Source of the DNA: Salinicola halophyticus
Lineage (GTDB): Bacteria; Pseudomonadota; Gammaproteobacteria; Pseudomonadales; Halomonadaceae
Assembly (NCBI RefSeq): GCF_003206695.1
Contig: NZ_PZJN01000008.1
Span: 136,999 to 200,998, forward strand
Direction of reading: 5' to 3'
DNA: 64,000 nt
This document shows positions 63,437 through 64,000 of this stretch, in pieces. Positions within the stretch are counted from its first letter, which is position 1. Every line of letters begins with the position of its first letter. Both the position numbers and the translations under genes were made by a program. The notes under the pieces are model-generated. The model was not told where the DNA came from, made no database searches, and saw only the letters and a list, made by a program, of their open reading frames with translations.

Positions 63437-64000
63437 TCAGTTGGCAGTCAGCAGTGCTTGGTCCTGGATGGCACGACAGGCGTCACCGCGCCGTTCGGGC
63501 AGCATGCCACGATCGAGAATGAAGCGAACGATGGTCTCGGCACCGACACCGTCGTGGAGGTTGGTGAAAACGAAGGGGCGTTCGCCGCGCATCATCTTGG
63601 CGTCACGCTCCATGACATCGAGCGAGGCGTGAACGTAGTCGGCAATATCGATCTTGTTGATGATCAGCAGATCCGACTTGGTAATACCCGGCCCACCCTT
63701 GCGCGGGATCTTGTCGCCGGCAGAGACGTCGATCACGTAGAGCGTCAGATCCGACAGTTCGGGACTGAATGTGGCGGCCAGATTGTCGCCACCGGACTCC
63801 ACCAGCACCAGTTCCAGATCCGGATGCCGCGCGTGGAGATCATCGATCGCCGCCAGATTCATCGAGGCGTCCTCGCGAATCGCGGTGTGCGGGCAGCCCC
63901 CGGTCTCCACGCCAATGATCCGATCCGCTGCCAGCGCGTCGTGGCGCAGCAGGAAGTCGGCATCCTCACGGGTGTAGATATCATTGGTGACCACCGCGAT
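63437..64000 (-). CDS. ureG: Urease accessory GTPase UreG (5' end outside window)
   Basis: The visible 188 codons start inside the protein ([17 protein letters not shown]) and include [44 protein letters not shown] and the G4 motif NKIDIADYV. The P-loop part lies beyond position 64000. UreG delivers nickel to urease using GTP. Partial at the window edge. Confidence 0.95.
   Translation of the reverse strand: MAVVTNDIYTREDADFLLRHDALAADRIIGVETGGCPHTAIREDASMNLAAIDDLHARHPDLELVLVESGGDNLAATFSPELSDLTLYVIDVSAGDKIPRKGGPGITKSDLLIINKIDIADYVHASLDVMERDAKMMRGERPFVFTNLHDGVGAETIVRFILDRGMLPERRGDACRAIQDQALLTAN

Overview
The window is a chromosomal segment of a GC-rich gammaproteobacterium, most likely a halophile of the family Halomonadaceae (Halomonas/Salinicola-like). 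This is inferred from the style of the core genes (gabD, folE, srkA, comF, DUF1206 protein, ureJ/ureG) and not from a search. An apparently complete lambdoid siphovirus prophage of about 49.7 kb (about 5015 to 54686) is inserted in it. It uses the 3' end of a tRNA-Leu(UAG) gene as attachment site and leaves a 19-bp direct repeat (attL 5015-5033, attR 54668-54686).

Left flank (1-4947): succinate-semialdehyde dehydrogenase, a small OB-fold-like membrane protein, GTP cyclohydrolase I, the SrkA kinase and ComF, all on the minus strand. The prophage starts with its integrase and a cassette of minus-strand accessory ('moron') genes: a 50-residue metallothionein, an LprI-like protein, a secreted DNase-I-like nuclease with a helix-hairpin-helix tail, and an AT-rich three-gene toxin-antitoxin-chaperone operon (MqsR-like toxin, MqsA-like antitoxin with an extra C-terminal domain, SecB-like chaperone). 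Next come a C4-type antisense RNA controlling an AntA-type antirepressor, an SOS-box-driven DUF1654-umuD-umuC operon, yedK (HMCES family) with a truncated second copy, and an AT-rich membrane protein.

From 41.7 kb down to 15.9 kb on the minus strand lie the late genes in lambda-like order: Q-like regulator, lysis genes (endolysin, holin candidates, nested spanins), HNH nuclease, terminase, portal, S49 protease, HK97-type capsid, connectors, tail tube, frameshifted tail chaperones, a very large tape measure with EF-hand repeats, tail tip and fibre. Intrinsic terminators lie directly before the endolysin, capsid and tape-measure genes, which suggests processive antitermination. The early minus operon (46.0-41.7 kb) holds cro, replication O and P with iteron-like repeats inside O, rha, and small coupled genes. 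The CI repressor is divergent from cro. The same 16-bp operator palindrome lies in PR and in PL. The PL operon (47.6-54.6 kb, plus strand) encodes an HTH protein, zinc-finger proteins, RdgC, a glutaredoxin-like protein, a cytosine methyltransferase, an MmcB-like nuclease and an excisionase-like protein. A minus-strand membrane-protein moron interrupts it.

Right flank (54687-64000): the displaced tRNA terminator, a membrane protein, a previously unlabelled CsrB/RsmZ-type regulatory RNA with five GGA-loop hairpins (about 55770-55991, minus), an amino-acid ABC transporter, a sodium/solute symporter with a small partner, a DUF1206 protein, a secreted repeat protein, and the end of a urease accessory cluster (ureJ and partial ureG).

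All gene identities are by eye from motifs. No database search was run.
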